From positions 806,001-870,000 of the forward strand of contig NZ_CP075587.1 of the NCBI RefSeq assembly GCF_019453995.1: a DNA stretch of 64,000 bases, read 5' to 3'. The notes beneath the pieces are model-generated. The model searched no databases and had not been told where the DNA came from. It saw only the letters and a list, made by a program, of their open reading frames with translations. This stretch comes from Candidatus Rhabdochlamydia oedothoracis. Its GTDB lineage: Bacteria; Chlamydiota; Chlamydiia; Chlamydiales; Rhabdochlamydiaceae. A program made the translations under genes and the position numbers. Below, in pieces: positions 1 through 9,455 of the stretch. Within the stretch, counting starts at the first letter, position 1; every line of letters starts with the position of its first letter.

Positions 1-530
1 ATTATCTTATAGCTATTCCTGTAACATATGCTTTGAACAGCTGGTCTTTTCGTTTAAGAATATATCATATCTCTTCTCACTTAGGAGATGAATTTTTATG
101 CAATCATTCTGAGTTTTTAAAACATAGAAGAAATCCTAGTATGGAAGCAATTGACTTTTTCAGCTCCTATCAAGCTTCTAGTCATTTACGTCTTTATTTT
201 GGACCCGGGGTTATTTTACATAGAGATCCCTCTTTTAATATGAAAACGCTATATGTCCAATATGGGGCAGAATTAAGGGTTTTTGGTAGTAAATTGTATT
301 ACCACCGTTTATATGGAACACCATTTTTTGCTATCCATGTAGAAAACTGGCAAGTCAGAGACTGGAATTTTGATGTAAGCATGAAATTAGGATACGAAAT
401 TAGTAAGTTGCAAGGAGTAGGCCGTAAAATGCGTATTTATGTGGAATATCATGATGGCTATTCTTATGAAGGGCAGTTTTTTAAAAAACGCACAGAATAT
501 GGTGGGATAGGGCTTTCTTGGGGATTCTAA
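1..530 (+). CDS. DUF1207-like protein, 3' part
   Basis: The reading frame is open from the window edge to the stop at 528-530, so the start lies upstream. About 175 residues are visible. The segment reads SFRLRIYHISSHLGDEF followed by a stretch rich in Tyr, Phe and Gly with alternating polar and hydrophobic residues. It ends in GGIGLSWGF, with a terminal Phe as is common for outer-membrane beta-barrels. This looks like the DUF1207 family found in chlamydiae and some proteobacteria, whose function is unknown. The barrel idea rests on the terminal Phe and the alternation only. The stop overlaps the stop of the convergent gene by 4 bases. Confidence 0.6.
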   Translation, partial: YLIAIPVTYALNSWSFRLRIYHISSHLGDEFLCNHSEFLKHRRNPSMEAIDFFSSYQASSHLRLYFGPGVILHRDPSFNMKTLYVQYGAELRVFGSKLYYHRLYGTPFFAIHVENWQVRDWNFDVSMKLGYEISKLQGVGRKMRIYVEYHDGYSYEGQFFKKRTEYGGIGLSWGF

Positions 531-2647
531 GTCACGATTACAAACCCATCAGGGCTAGGTGGATATTCTGAACCAATAGGCAATGTACCTGAAAAGTATT
601 GTTCATATATTTTAAGTCCTTGAGTAGCATTTTGTATGCAGTAAAAGCAATTGCTGACCCATTCAGATTCTTTAATAGTTCCTAGTTTTAGATTTGATTG
701 GAAGCGAGAGGTGATTTTTTGCTGCCAGAAATGAGAGTCTCCAAATAAAAGAACAGGCGTGGGTGCGATAGAGCCCACTTTTCTTCTTACTTCTTCTAAA
801 CACTGTTCAAAATCGGTTCCAAATCCTCCTGGTAAGATAATCGGAAAATCTAAATTAAATTCCGCTTGTCTTTCTACAAGATGATCTAAGCGATAAGTCA
901 TTTTTGCTTTAACATAGGCATTTTGTTTTTGCTCTTGAATATTGAGATTATTGCTGTTGCGAAAGTCTACAAGATTTGCGCAGGATAAAACACCAATCCG
1001 TTCAGCTACTCTATTTCCCACTTCCATAATGCCAGGTCCTCCTCCGGTTACTAAAGCAATAGGAGTATTCTCATTTAAAAGAGGATGATTTAGAAAAGAG
1101 CGCATCTGTATTAAACCTTTTAATAAAGCGGTTAACTCTTCTTCAAAAATACCGGTAATTAGAGTAGATCCATATATGCCAAATGTTGTAGATCTAATAA
1201 ATGCATCAACAAGCGGTCCGGGAACGAACATACCTGAATCTTTTCCTGGTTTTGGGGTATATTGTAGTACTTTATTTGTCGTGTCATCTACCCAATAGAC
1301 CGGAATACCAAAACTGGCAAGGTCAAGCAAGAGAGATCTATCTTCATGAGAAAAGAAATTCCCATAAGCTAAAGAAGGTGTTTTAAAGAATATGCCTTTT
1401 AAGCAACGTTGAACAGAGTTGCTTAAAAGCATTCTTTTCATTAGAGGAGAGGGGAAGTAGCGGGTTAGCAAAATGCCCTGGCTGGTAATTAAGCCATCTT
1501 CAATATATTTTAAAAAGAGATAACAGGCCTGTTGTTCAATGTAGTTCTGCACTAAAAGGGCCTGTTCAGAGGGATGAAAAAGTCCTGGAAAGGGGGTTTT
1601 ATGAGTATCTCTTACAATCCAATTTTTGGGTTTTAGATTTAATAACTGTTCCCCTTTAACGATAAAAACAGCAGTTCGGTGGTAAGAAGGGGTAGGCGCG
1701 GTTTCAAAAGCTTGAAAAAGTTTAGAAGAATCTTCTAAGCAATTTTGTAACTGGTCGCGATCGGTAAAAAACACATGTTCGCGGTGTGGCTCTAAAGTGT
1801 AAAATTCAATGGGGATAATCGATACATCTTCTTGAGAAGAACCGAATAACTCGTATACATCGCCAGATGCTGTTGTATCTGGCTCTAGAACATCTGCAGT
1901 TGTGTGTGTAACTGCTTTAGGTAAAAATTCGTTTACCACCTTGCCAAATGCCGTACGTATGTGAAGAGGAGCTGTTCGAACCAGTAGAATTTGATTTTCT
2001 TGTACTTGTCGTTTGGTGCCAGCTATCCAAGTTTGATCAAGCTGGATGAGTGTTCGCAAGCGAAAAGAAGGATGTATAAGAGCTTTGGATAAAGTGGGAA
2101 GTAGCCCTAAAATCGCTTTTTCATCGTAACTAAGAATGCCATTTTGCAGTGGTAAAAAGGCAACTGTACGCCCATCAATTTTTTCTAATAGCAGCTCATC
2201 TCTTCCTTTGTGACCAGCTAAAGAGAGTAAAGGTCTCCCTTTACGATCGCTGCGTTCAAACATACGCATCAGGTAATCAGGATCGCGTACCTTTCGTCTG
2301 GGATCAGCAGCGAATAGTTTCCCAATATAGGATCCTTGCTGGATAAAATCAAACAAAGCAAGGGCAATTTTTCCATAGGCTTGTAATTGCACTTTTGCCA
2401 TAGCAAAAGCATTTTTTTCCTTTAGATCTATTTCTTGTAAAACAGCATTAAGCCCCAACTGTGCTAACGTGCTTTTTAGATTAAAGGTAATATGAACAGG
2501 GTCAATCCGAAATCCTACAAATGCAGGAGAAATATTTTGGATCTGGATTTCTACATTAAGCAGTTCTGAAAAGGGTCTATCCATTTTTGTTACTAGACCA
2601 TCTGGAGTAATAAGGTCGTAATGATGTGCTAAAAGATAACTTTCCAT
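527..2647 (-). CDS. LOG-family (lysine decarboxylase-like fold) protein with long N-terminal extension
   Basis: The 706-residue protein has a C-terminal LOG domain. The nucleotide-binding motif GGGPGIME is at about residues 535-542 and PGGFGTDFE at about 605-613, which is the family signature PGGxGTxxE. LOG proteins are Rossmann-fold phosphoribohydrolases or nucleotide-monophosphate-binding proteins, usually about 200 residues. The first 500 residues here match nothing I recognise and look soluble, with no signal peptide or membrane segment. Chlamydiae carry a large protein of this kind beside MYG1-like and HIT genes (from memory, around CT387-CT384 of C. trachomatis). The same neighbours follow here, divergently transcribed. 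The biochemical role of the fusion is unknown. Confidence 0.75.
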   Translation of the reverse strand: MESYLLAHHYDLITPDGLVTKMDRPFSELLNVEIQIQNISPAFVGFRIDPVHITFNLKSTLAQLGLNAVLQEIDLKEKNAFAMAKVQLQAYGKIALALFDFIQQGSYIGKLFAADPRRKVRDPDYLMRMFERSDRKGRPLLSLAGHKGRDELLLEKIDGRTVAFLPLQNGILSYDEKAILGLLPTLSKALIHPSFRLRTLIQLDQTWIAGTKRQVQENQILLVRTAPLHIRTAFGKVVNEFLPKAVTHTTADVLEPDTTASGDVYELFGSSQEDVSIIPIEFYTLEPHREHVFFTDRDQLQNCLEDSSKLFQAFETAPTPSYHRTAVFIVKGEQLLNLKPKNWIVRDTHKTPFPGLFHPSEQALLVQNYIEQQACYLFLKYIEDGLITSQGILLTRYFPSPLMKRMLLSNSVQRCLKGIFFKTPSLAYGNFFSHEDRSLLLDLASFGIPVYWVDDTTNKVLQYTPKPGKDSGMFVPGPLVDAFIRSTTFGIYGSTLITGIFEEELTALLKGLIQMRSFLNHPLLNENTPIALVTGGGPGIMEVGNRVAERIGVLSCANLVDFRNSNNLNIQEQKQNAYVKAKMTYRLDHLVERQAEFNLDFPIILPGGFGTDFEQCLEEVRRKVGSIAPTPVLLFGDSHFWQQKITSRFQSNLKLGTIKESEWVSNCFYCIQNATQGLKIYEQYFSGTLPIGSEYPPSPDGFVIVT

Positions 2648-2776
2648 GAAAAAAGAGCCTCATGCTTTTCTTTTTTTAGTGAAGCAGATTTTAGGCTTTA
2701 ATAGGTAGCTCTTTTGCAGTTCTTGAGAATTAATTTTGTTAATGATACATTTAGAATTTGCTTTATTGATGCTTAT

Positions 2777-3658
2777 ATGATTAAAAAAAGTATTGGAATT
2801 CATGATGGGGCCTTTCATGCTGATGAGGTAACCGCTTGTGCTTTGCTTGTTCTATTTGACTTGGCAGATGGGGCCAAGATTGTCCGCACTCGCAATCTAC
2901 AAAAACTGGCTTTGTGTGAATACGTCTGTGATGTGGGGGGTATATACGATCCTTCTTCCAAGCGCTTTGATCATCATCAAATAGATTACAAAGGAGAGTT
3001 GAGTAGTGCGGGAATGGTTTTGCTGTATTTGTTAGATCAAAAAAAACTAGATAGAGCGGTCTATGATTTTTTAAATAGCTCTTTAATAGCAGGAGTAGAT
3101 GCGCATGACAATGGCAGAATAACCCCAGAGTTTGGTGTTTGTAATTTTTCTCAAGTAATTAGCAATTTTGTGCCAGTTGTTTACGATGCTCATGTACAAG
3201 ACCTTGCTTTTCATGAAGCATTTACCTTTGTAAAAGGGCATTTAAAGCGGATTCTAGAAAGATTTTGCTATATCCAGACATGTCGTGAGAAAGTAGCTCA
3301 GGCGATGACGCTCAATCAAAAGTATCTTTTTTTCGAAGAAGCAATGCCTTGGATGGAATCTTTTTTTGAGCTAGGAGGAGAAAAACATCCTGCACTCTTT
3401 GTGATTATGCCTTCTCTTGGACATTGGAAATTGCGAGGTATTCCTCCTTGTATGGAAAAACGTATGCAGGTGCGGCTTCCACTTCCAGAAGAATGGGCTG
3501 GTCTTTTAGAAGAGGATTTAAAAAAAGCGTCTGCTATTTCAGGGGCTATTTTTTGTCACAAGGGAAGGTTTATTTCCGTTTGGGAGACTAAAGAGGATGC
3601 TTTTAAAGCATTGGAATATATATTAAAACGGTCTTGTTATGAGCACAATATTTGCTAG
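2777..3658 (+). CDS. MYG1-family metal-dependent hydrolase / exonuclease-like protein
   Basis: The frame can be read from 2714, but the conserved family begins at ATG 2777 with MIKKSIGIHDGAFHADEV, giving 293 residues. The motif HDGxFHADE near the N-terminus and DVGGIYDPSSKRFDHHQ at about residues 50-66 are the paired metal-binding motifs of the MYG1/UPF0160 family. That family belongs to the DHH phosphoesterase superfamily. Eukaryotic MYG1 is a 3'-5' RNA exonuclease; the bacterial function is not settled. The gene overlaps the next one (HIT) by 20 bases, so the two are probably translated from one message. Confidence 0.85.
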   Translation: MIKKSIGIHDGAFHADEVTACALLVLFDLADGAKIVRTRNLQKLALCEYVCDVGGIYDPSSKRFDHHQIDYKGELSSAGMVLLYLLDQKKLDRAVYDFLNSSLIAGVDAHDNGRITPEFGVCNFSQVISNFVPVVYDAHVQDLAFHEAFTFVKGHLKRILERFCYIQTCREKVAQAMTLNQKYLFFEEAMPWMESFFELGGEKHPALFVIMPSLGHWKLRGIPPCMEKRMQVRLPLPEEWAGLLEEDLKKASAISGAIFCHKGRFISVWETKEDAFKALEYILKRSCYEHNIC

Positions 3659-3974
3659 AATCATTCGGAAAGAGCTGCCCGCAACGGTTGTATTTGAAAA
3701 CGAACGTATCTTAGCCATTGAAGACTTGCATCCTGTAGCTCCTATTCACATTCTGATTATGCCCAAAAAAGAAATCCCCAATTTTCAATCGATAGCTTCG
3801 GGGGACTGGCCTTTAATTCAGGAAATTTTCTCTGTGGCACAGGGCTTAGCTAAAAAATATCATATAGAGGAAGGATATCGATTTTTGACAAATAATGGAG
3901 AAAGAGCTGGTCAAACCATTTTTCATCTTCACTTTCATTTAATTGGAGGAAGAAGATTGAGTCTTCTGGCATGA
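3639..3974 (+). CDS. HIT-family (histidine triad) nucleotide-binding protein
   Basis: This 111-residue protein starts inside the end of the MYG1-like gene. It carries the triad HLHFHLIGG at its C-terminus (pattern HxHxHxx) and an N-terminal IFARIIRKELPATVVFENE typical of HinT/PKCI proteins. HIT proteins hydrolyse nucleoside phosphoramidates or dinucleotides using the middle His of the triad. The length is normal for the family. The stop overlaps the start of the next gene by 4 bases (ATGA type), which suggests translational coupling. Confidence 0.92.
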   Translation: MSTIFARIIRKELPATVVFENERILAIEDLHPVAPIHILIMPKKEIPNFQSIASGDWPLIQEIFSVAQGLAKKYHIEEGYRFLTNNGERAGQTIFHLHFHLIGGRRLSLLA

Positions 3975-5698
3975 TGCGCTATTTCATTTCCTTTCTTCTA
4001 TTTTCTTCTGTGTCTTTTGCTCTTACAGAAGGAAAACTAGAGAAGCGCATTTACTCCCATTTATTGATAGGGGATGATCTACAGGCAATTCAAGAGGCCA
4101 AAAAAGCCATAGAATCCTTTCCTAACTCTCTCATTTTACACAAAGCTCTACTTTATGCTTTGTGTCAATTTGGTAGCGAGATGCAAGCGTGGGATCAATG
4201 GTGTTATCTTTGCCCTTCCGTGCAAGATTATAAGAAAGAGCGACATTTGATCGAAATGCTCAGTTGGAGCGCTCTTAACAAAGGGCAATCCGCAACGCAG
4301 ATTTCTGTGCGCTTTAATACTTTGATTGGAGCTGCTTTAACAAAAGATTCTAAAGCCATTCCCATGTTGCTCAAAGGTATGAGAGATTCTAATGCTCTAC
4401 TACGCTCTAGTGCTATTAAGCTGTGCACCCAGTTCAAAGATGAGGTTTTTAAAGAAGAGTTAATAGCTCTGCTTAAACGGGAAAAAATTTGGTATGTGCG
4501 ATTAGAAGCTATTCGAGCTATTGGAGCTTTACGCATATATGAGCTTATAGAGCCCTTGCAAGCAATTATTGAAGACCCTTGTAGCTTACCGGAAGAAAAA
4601 ACAGCGGCTATGATGGCTGTAGTAGACATGTCCAATCAAATCAGTCGGCAAAAATTAGAAAACTTAATTACGCAATCCAGATCGCTTTTGCGTCAATTGG
4701 GAGCAGAAATCATTGCTCATTTTGAAAGAGCTCAAGATAGTGATCTTTTATTGCAGTTATTACACGATTCTTCAGCAGAAGTGCGTATATCAGCATTGAA
4801 TGCTCTAGCGCTTCTACGTGTCAAATGCATTGAAAAAAAATCTATTCATAATCTAGTAGAGATTTGTGTAAAAGACTCTTCTCCACTTGTAGCCATTACC
4901 GCGGGATATCTATTATTAATCAATCAAGAAAAAACGGGCGAGATCACTCTTAATTATTGGTTGCAATCAGAGAACCTTAAGTGGCAGCGTTTGGCAGCAG
5001 CAGCTGTTGCTGCAAGCGGACGATTTGGCGTAGATTTAGCTTTTAAAAGTATCCATAAAGTAAAAGATCCTTATGCACGTTTGAATTTATGTATAGGTTT
5101 AATTGGCCAGCGTGCACACACTGCTATTGCCTCTGATACAATTTTTTCTATTATGTCTCAAGAATCAGGTCTGTGGATGTGGGATAAACAAACCCATTGC
5201 TTATTTTCTCCGATTGTTCCAAGCGATGTGACATATATAGAAACCATTCCTAATTACCCTCAGATAGTGGATCAACTGACGCGGCTAGATGTCTTATCGG
5301 TTTTGCACTTTGTTCAGTACCCAAAAGCACTGCAACTAACAAAAGATTTCTTGCGAAAAAAAGATTGGAATCTTACCGCTGCAGCAGCAGTTTTACTGCA
5401 AGAAGGGGATGAAAAAGCAGGTGAGCTTGTAAGTTCTCTACTCGATGATCCAGATGAAAAAGTGCGTATGCAGGCGGCTTTGGTTTTAGGACTTATGTAT
5501 CGCGATCCAGTAGCTGTAGATGTTTTGCAAAAGGTTTACCCAAATGCAGATCAAAGAATAAAAATCACTATTTTAGAAGCTCTTGCGCAGATTGGAGATG
5601 CTAGTTCTATTCCTTTTCTATTAGAGATTTTAAAAGAGCCTTTTCAGACTTTACGTATTGTTGCAGCATCTGCGCTCATTCAGTGTTTATACCGCTAA
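3971..5698 (+). CDS. Exported HEAT-repeat protein
   Basis: The 575-residue protein begins with a short signal-peptide-like segment (MMRYFISFLLFSSVSFA). Then come many alpha-helical pairs of the HEAT type, for example LRSSAIKLCTQFKDE, VRISALNALALL, VRMQAALVLGLM and a last pair ending at the C-terminus. HEAT repeats form a curved scaffold for protein binding and show no catalytic motif. The start at 3971 overlaps the HIT stop, and a second ATG follows at once at 3974. Together with MYG1-like and HIT this forms a three-gene unit that is also adjacent in Chlamydia. The likely place of action is the envelope or periplasm (inference from the signal peptide). Confidence 0.8.
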   Translation: MMRYFISFLLFSSVSFALTEGKLEKRIYSHLLIGDDLQAIQEAKKAIESFPNSLILHKALLYALCQFGSEMQAWDQWCYLCPSVQDYKKERHLIEMLSWSALNKGQSATQISVRFNTLIGAALTKDSKAIPMLLKGMRDSNALLRSSAIKLCTQFKDEVFKEELIALLKREKIWYVRLEAIRAIGALRIYELIEPLQAIIEDPCSLPEEKTAAMMAVVDMSNQISRQKLENLITQSRSLLRQLGAEIIAHFERAQDSDLLLQLLHDSSAEVRISALNALALLRVKCIEKKSIHNLVEICVKDSSPLVAITAGYLLLINQEKTGEITLNYWLQSENLKWQRLAAAAVAASGRFGVDLAFKSIHKVKDPYARLNLCIGLIGQRAHTAIASDTIFSIMSQESGLWMWDKQTHCLFSPIVPSDVTYIETIPNYPQIVDQLTRLDVLSVLHFVQYPKALQLTKDFLRKKDWNLTAAAAVLLQEGDEKAGELVSSLLDDPDEKVRMQAALVLGLMYRDPVAVDVLQKVYPNADQRIKITILEALAQIGDASSIPFLLEILKEPFQTLRIVAASALIQCLYR

Positions 5699-5759
5699 TT
5701 TATTTGCTTTGTTTAGTATAAAGCATTACATTAGATCTAATTTTATCTCATTTTATTTT

Positions 5760-6983
5760 ATGACTATAACTACATCTTCTTATTCTGCGTCTAAAGGACG
5801 CTTGCTGTCAGCTGCTTTTTTAATTTCCGGAACTTGTGTAGGTGGAGGAATGTTAGCTTTGCCTGTGGAAACCTCTCAAATGGGTTTTTTTCCTTCTTTG
5901 CTAGCTATGGCTTTGACTTGGGTTTTTATGATGATATCGGGGTTATTGCTTGTAGAGGCAAATCTTTGGATGCCAAAGGGTGCTCACATAATGACTATGG
6001 CCTCGCACTTATTAGGAAAAATGGGTAAATGGCTCTGTGTAACTCTTTATTTATTCATGGCTTATGCCTCTTTAATTGCCTATAATAGCGGAGGAGCAGT
6101 CATTTTAATCAGATGTATAAAGATTTTTTTTAGTACTAGCATGACTTATGGCTCTGGTTGTGTATTGTTTGGGTTGCTGTTTGGAGTTTTGATTTATTTA
6201 GGTACTAAAAAAATTAGTAGAATAAATGTTTTGCTAATGGCTGGTATGATTCTATCTTACGTAGGGCTAGTTGGTTTTGGGTTTAAAGAAGTAAGCATTC
6301 ATCGTTTGATCCAACAACAGTGGTCTTCTTTAGGCATGGCTTTTCCTCTACTTTTAGCCACTTTCAGTTATCAAATGATCATCCCTACACTTACCCCCTA
6401 CCTGCATCGAGATCCCAAGAGTTTGCGTTTTGCGATCCTTTTAGGGACAACGATTCCTTTTTGTGCTTATGCTATTTGGCAGTGGATTGTTCTTGGTAGT
6501 GTGCCCTTAGTGGGATCTGGCGGGTTGCAAGAGGCTTTTGCTAAAGGGCAATCAGCTACAGAAGCTCTCTATGCTATTGTTTCTAATTCCTATTTTATCA
6601 CTTTAGCAGAGAGCTTTGCCTTTTTTGCTTTAGTGACTTCTTATTTAGGTATAGCTCTTGGGTTATTTGATTTCTTAAAAGATGGTTTGAAATTGCAACA
6701 ATGGATCTCTCATAAGCTCTCTATTGGGGCGCTAATTGTTCTTCCTGTAATCTTTTTTGCAGCAGCTTTTCCCAATGCTTTTGTGTTAGCTCTAGAGGTT
6801 TCTGGGGGCTTTGGCGATGCTTTGCTTAGCGGAATTATCCCCGCCTTAATGGTGTGGATGGGCCGTTATCGTAAGAGTTTAACCAGTATTTATCAAGTAA
6901 CTGGAGGCAAAGGGTTGTTAGTAGCTATATTTTTCTGTTCTAGTTACGTTCTAGTTATTCAATGGATTAAATTGATAAAGTAA
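5760..6983 (+). CDS. Aromatic amino acid permease (Tyr/Trp transporter family)
   Basis: ATG 5760 is preferred over the earlier frame start at 5658. It leaves 407 residues and puts the family motif GTCVGGGMLALPVETSQMG near the N-terminus, as in TyrP/TnaB/Mtr. About eleven hydrophobic membrane segments follow, ending close to the C-terminus. These are inner-membrane proton-coupled importers of tyrosine or tryptophan. Chlamydiae usually have one or two tyrP copies. No clear ribosome binding site precedes 5760. The IS fragments begin directly after the stop. Confidence 0.88.
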   Translation: MTITTSSYSASKGRLLSAAFLISGTCVGGGMLALPVETSQMGFFPSLLAMALTWVFMMISGLLLVEANLWMPKGAHIMTMASHLLGKMGKWLCVTLYLFMAYASLIAYNSGGAVILIRCIKIFFSTSMTYGSGCVLFGLLFGVLIYLGTKKISRINVLLMAGMILSYVGLVGFGFKEVSIHRLIQQQWSSLGMAFPLLLATFSYQMIIPTLTPYLHRDPKSLRFAILLGTTIPFCAYAIWQWIVLGSVPLVGSGGLQEAFAKGQSATEALYAIVSNSYFITLAESFAFFALVTSYLGIALGLFDFLKDGLKLQQWISHKLSIGALIVLPVIFFAAAFPNAFVLALEVSGGFGDALLSGIIPALMVWMGRYRKSLTSIYQVTGGKGLLVAIFFCSSYVLVIQWIKLIK

Positions 6984-7215
6984 GAGGCCCCAGGTGACCG
7001 ACCATTAAAAGCAATTTTTGACTAAATGGTCTCTGTATCTTAGTAGACGTAGCAGCTCGCATTTGCCTAGCGGGTTTTCCACACTTAAGTGATGTGTCCT
7101 TGGCTAATACCGCAAGTGCGACTTTCCTTAGCAAAGACAGATTTGCAGCGCCTATTTTATCTTGATAGCGATGTTTATCCTCTTCAAAAATAATATCTAG
7201 AGATAAATGAAGGCC
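6967..7215 (-). pseudogene. ISAs1-type transposase remnant, C-terminal end
   Basis: Read on the minus strand, this segment encodes LDIIFEEDKHRYQDK followed by IGAANLSLLRKVAL and ALAVLAKDTS. This is the conserved C-terminal end of ISAs1-type transposases (normally preceded by HWGIENKLHW). Everything upstream of LDIIFEED is missing; there the frame runs into a scrap of a different IS at 7216. The tail after QMRAATS is also not family-like, so it was probably frameshifted. It is non-functional and is the only ISAs1 trace I found in the window. Confidence 0.65.
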
Positions 7216-7540
7216 ATATTGATTGGCGAGGTCAGAAAAAGCAGTGGTCGGAAAGAGAAAACAAGCTTTGTAATTATTGATGCTCAAAGTGTTAAAAATA
7301 CTGATACCGCGGAGAAGATAAGGATATGATGCAGGGAAAAAAATATCAGGAATAAAAAGACATATAGCAGTCGATACCCAAGGGCTTCCTCATGTATTCC
7401 CAAAAGATGGGTTGTAGAGCGTTTTTTTGCGTGGATAGAAAAATGTCACAGGCTATGGAAAAATTGCGAAAGAAAACTACATACAAGCTTAAATATGGTG
7501 GTTCTTGCTTTTATTGCTCTACTTTTGAAAAGATTTTAAA
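7216..7540 (+). mobile_element. IS5-type element A, decayed internal and 3' fragment
   Basis: This matches the IS5-type element that recurs at 31017-31746 and 38115-38702. It begins with ATTGATTGGCGAGGTC, carries IDAQSVKNTD (first catalytic Asp region) followed by a stop at GATATGA, then jumps to the C-terminal PKRWVVERFFAWIEKC. The part between SQGLPH and PKRW is deleted. The right end stops at GATTTTAAA without the last bases of the inverted repeat. It directly abuts the truncated gene at 7511-8371 and appears to have removed that gene's 3' end. Confidence 0.75.
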
Positions 7541-8371
7541 GTGAGGCCCATTCATAAAAGTAAATATATGCCTTACTAAAGCTTCAGGCGTTATGTTTGC
7601 CACCGCATCATGATAAAGGGTTTCTGGGTAATCATCAATAAGATTTGTAGAGCTTCCAGAAAGAGTGTCAAAAGTATTTCTAAAACGAATCAAAGGCTCT
7701 ATTGTAAGTTTATTATGTAAAATTTCATTTAATCCCTGGATTTGATTTCTTTTCAAAGGGTCTTGATCAGAGATGATTAATAAATCTTTTTTTTCTCTAA
7801 GGCAACTGAGATTACCTGCAGCAACCGTATCAAATAGAGCAACCTTGAAGCATAGATCTATTTTTAAGAGCAATATTTGGTGTTGAAATTGAATAATTTC
7901 TTCTAATCTGGATTTGGGACTTGAAAGATTCGTGTGTATTAGCTCTTGTAGGCGTGCTTCTGCTTCGATGTATTTTTTCTCAACAAGTGAGGCATGAGAC
8001 ATTATGACTTTTTCAGGCTCAGAAAAGGAAGTTTTTTGATCTCTTTGGTATGTGTTTTGCATTTCTCTCAAGTCATTAGCAACTTTTCCCATTTCTTCTG
8101 CATTTTGAATCATATCGCTAGCTGTTTTAAGAAAGAACATTCCAGAGAACTGAGTAGTAATAGCTCCTGCTATTGATAACCAAAAGGGCAGCATCATTGT
8201 TTGAAGAGGGATAAAGCTTAGGAAAAAAGCCGTTGCAACTAAGCTTGATATAACCGTAGCTACATAATATAACTTTTTTTTATTTTCAAAATCAGCAGGG
8301 CTTTTGTGTAATTCTTCTTTAAGATGAAGAAGCACAGGGTGATTGGGAAAGTTTGAAGAAGTAATAGTCAT
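7511..8371 (-). CDS. Unknown membrane protein with two N-terminal TM segments, 3' end replaced by IS DNA
   Basis: The 286-residue frame has two adjacent hydrophobic segments at about residues 36-58 and 62-84, followed by a hydrophilic, helix-rich region of 200 residues. A bilobed hydrophobic hairpin is the hallmark of chlamydial inclusion membrane (Inc) proteins. Here the hairpin lies near the N-terminus and the tail is long, as in many Incs, but I see no specific family match. The last nine codons (FKIFSKVEQ) are read from the end of the IS5-type fragment, so the native C-terminus is lost. It may be a truncated but still expressed gene or a pseudogene. Confidence 0.55.
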   Translation of the reverse strand: MTITSSNFPNHPVLLHLKEELHKSPADFENKKKLYYVATVISSLVATAFFLSFIPLQTMMLPFWLSIAGAITTQFSGMFFLKTASDMIQNAEEMGKVANDLREMQNTYQRDQKTSFSEPEKVIMSHASLVEKKYIEAEARLQELIHTNLSSPKSRLEEIIQFQHQILLLKIDLCFKVALFDTVAAGNLSCLREKKDLLIISDQDPLKRNQIQGLNEILHNKLTIEPLIRFRNTFDTLSGSSTNLIDDYPETLYHDAVANITPEALVRHIFTFMNGPHFKIFSKVEQ

Positions 8372-8424
8372 AAATTAAATAACTAAAATTGTATGTTAAA
8401 ATAATTTTAGAGTAAACAGTTAAA

Positions 8425-8877
8425 TTAATTTACATTTTTAGTTAAAGCTTTTAAAGATTCTTGTTTCATGTGTAAAAATAAATTGGAAAGACCACTTGAT
8501 CTACTAGGAGATAGGGCTGTATAAAGGCCGATCTCTTCTAAAAATAAAGGGGGGCATTTTAGGATTACTTCTGGGATTTCTCCTTGGTAGACAGAAAGCA
8601 AAAGAGCGGCAAGTCCTGCTGAAATAAGCGCTTCGGAATATACTTCAAAATGCATTTTTGTTTCTTTAAGATAGGAGCGAAGATACATAGTGCTTTGACA
8701 CCCTTTGACCAAGTATTCAGGGGTTTTGTCTAAGAAAGGGTAAGGAGGCAAATTTTTTCCTAATTCAATAATTTTTTGATAGATCTCTTCGGGGACTATA
8801 CAGGATTCAAAAGTTTTTTTTATAAGGATTTGCTTGCGAAGGCAACTTTCAAAAGTATGGGTTAAATCTATATTCAT
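8425..8877 (-). CDS. sufE: SufE-family Fe-S cluster assembly protein
   Basis: This 150-residue protein has the SufE active-site loop VKGCQSTMYLRS (Cys at about residue 59). The family C-terminal signature reads LISAGLAALLLSVYQGEIPE and later ALSPSRSSGLSNLF. SufE accepts persulfide sulfur on its Cys from the cysteine desulfurase SufS and passes it on for Fe-S cluster building. The length is normal. No suf partner gene is adjacent. Confidence 0.85.
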   Translation of the reverse strand: MNIDLTHTFESCLRKQILIKKTFESCIVPEEIYQKIIELGKNLPPYPFLDKTPEYLVKGCQSTMYLRSYLKETKMHFEVYSEALISAGLAALLLSVYQGEIPEVILKCPPLFLEEIGLYTALSPSRSSGLSNLFLHMKQESLKALTKNVN

Positions 8878-9094
8878 ACAGGCAAGGATAACCTAATTGA
8901 AAATCTTAAGTCAAGAAAGTAATAATTCCCATTGACAATTTGCAGTAAATCGTGTTTGATGAATTCCGCATTTAGGTAAAATCTCTTGTTTATTACTAAT
9001 AGCGGCTATTTTAAAGCTGAATTCAGTGTAGATAATTTTTTTAAAACACCTAAAACAGAATATATTACATTTTAAAACAAGCGCGTTATTTTTT

Positions 9095-9313
9095 ATGCCA
9101 AAAGAAGACAAGATTAAAATTGATGGCACGGTAGAAGAGCTTCTTCCCAATATGACTTTTTCTGTTATTTTAGAAAACGGGCAGCGTGTTTTAGCTCATC
9201 TTTGCGGAAAAATGCGTGAGTGCAACATTCGCGTTTTTGTAGGAGATATTGTTACGGTTGAAATGTCCCTTTATGATTTGAGCAAAGGGCGTATCTTATA
9301 TAGGAAGCGATAA
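9095..9313 (+). CDS. infA: Translation initiation factor IF-1
   Basis: At 72 residues this is exactly the family length. The S1/OB-fold sequence reads [19 protein letters not shown], then [19 protein letters not shown], then [13 protein letters not shown]-1 binds the ribosomal A site during initiation. It heads the conserved chlamydial block infA - tRNA-Thr - tuf. The start ATG 9095 is the only one that gives the normal N-terminus MPKEDKI. Confidence 0.97.
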   Translation: MPKEDKIKIDGTVEELLPNMTFSVILENGQRVLAHLCGKMRECNIRVFVGDIVTVEMSLYDLSKGRILYRKR

Positions 9314-9314
9314 G

Positions 9315-9329
9315 AAAACCGGTTTTTTT
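9315..9329 (+). terminator. Possible weak terminator after infA
   Basis: The palindrome AAAACCGGTTTT directly after the infA stop is followed by more T residues. The stem is only six pairs without a real loop, so it may form poorly. The alternative is read-through into the tRNA and tuf. Confidence 0.25.
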
Positions 9330-9455
9330 ACGTAGGTATTGAATTTATTTGTCTTAAGGAATAAACTTTGTTGCTTTCGACTTAGAAAGAAGTCTCTTTA
9401 TAAGGAGCAAGCAAAAGGTTTTATTATTAAAGCTTAAAAATCTTGCTCTATTAGG

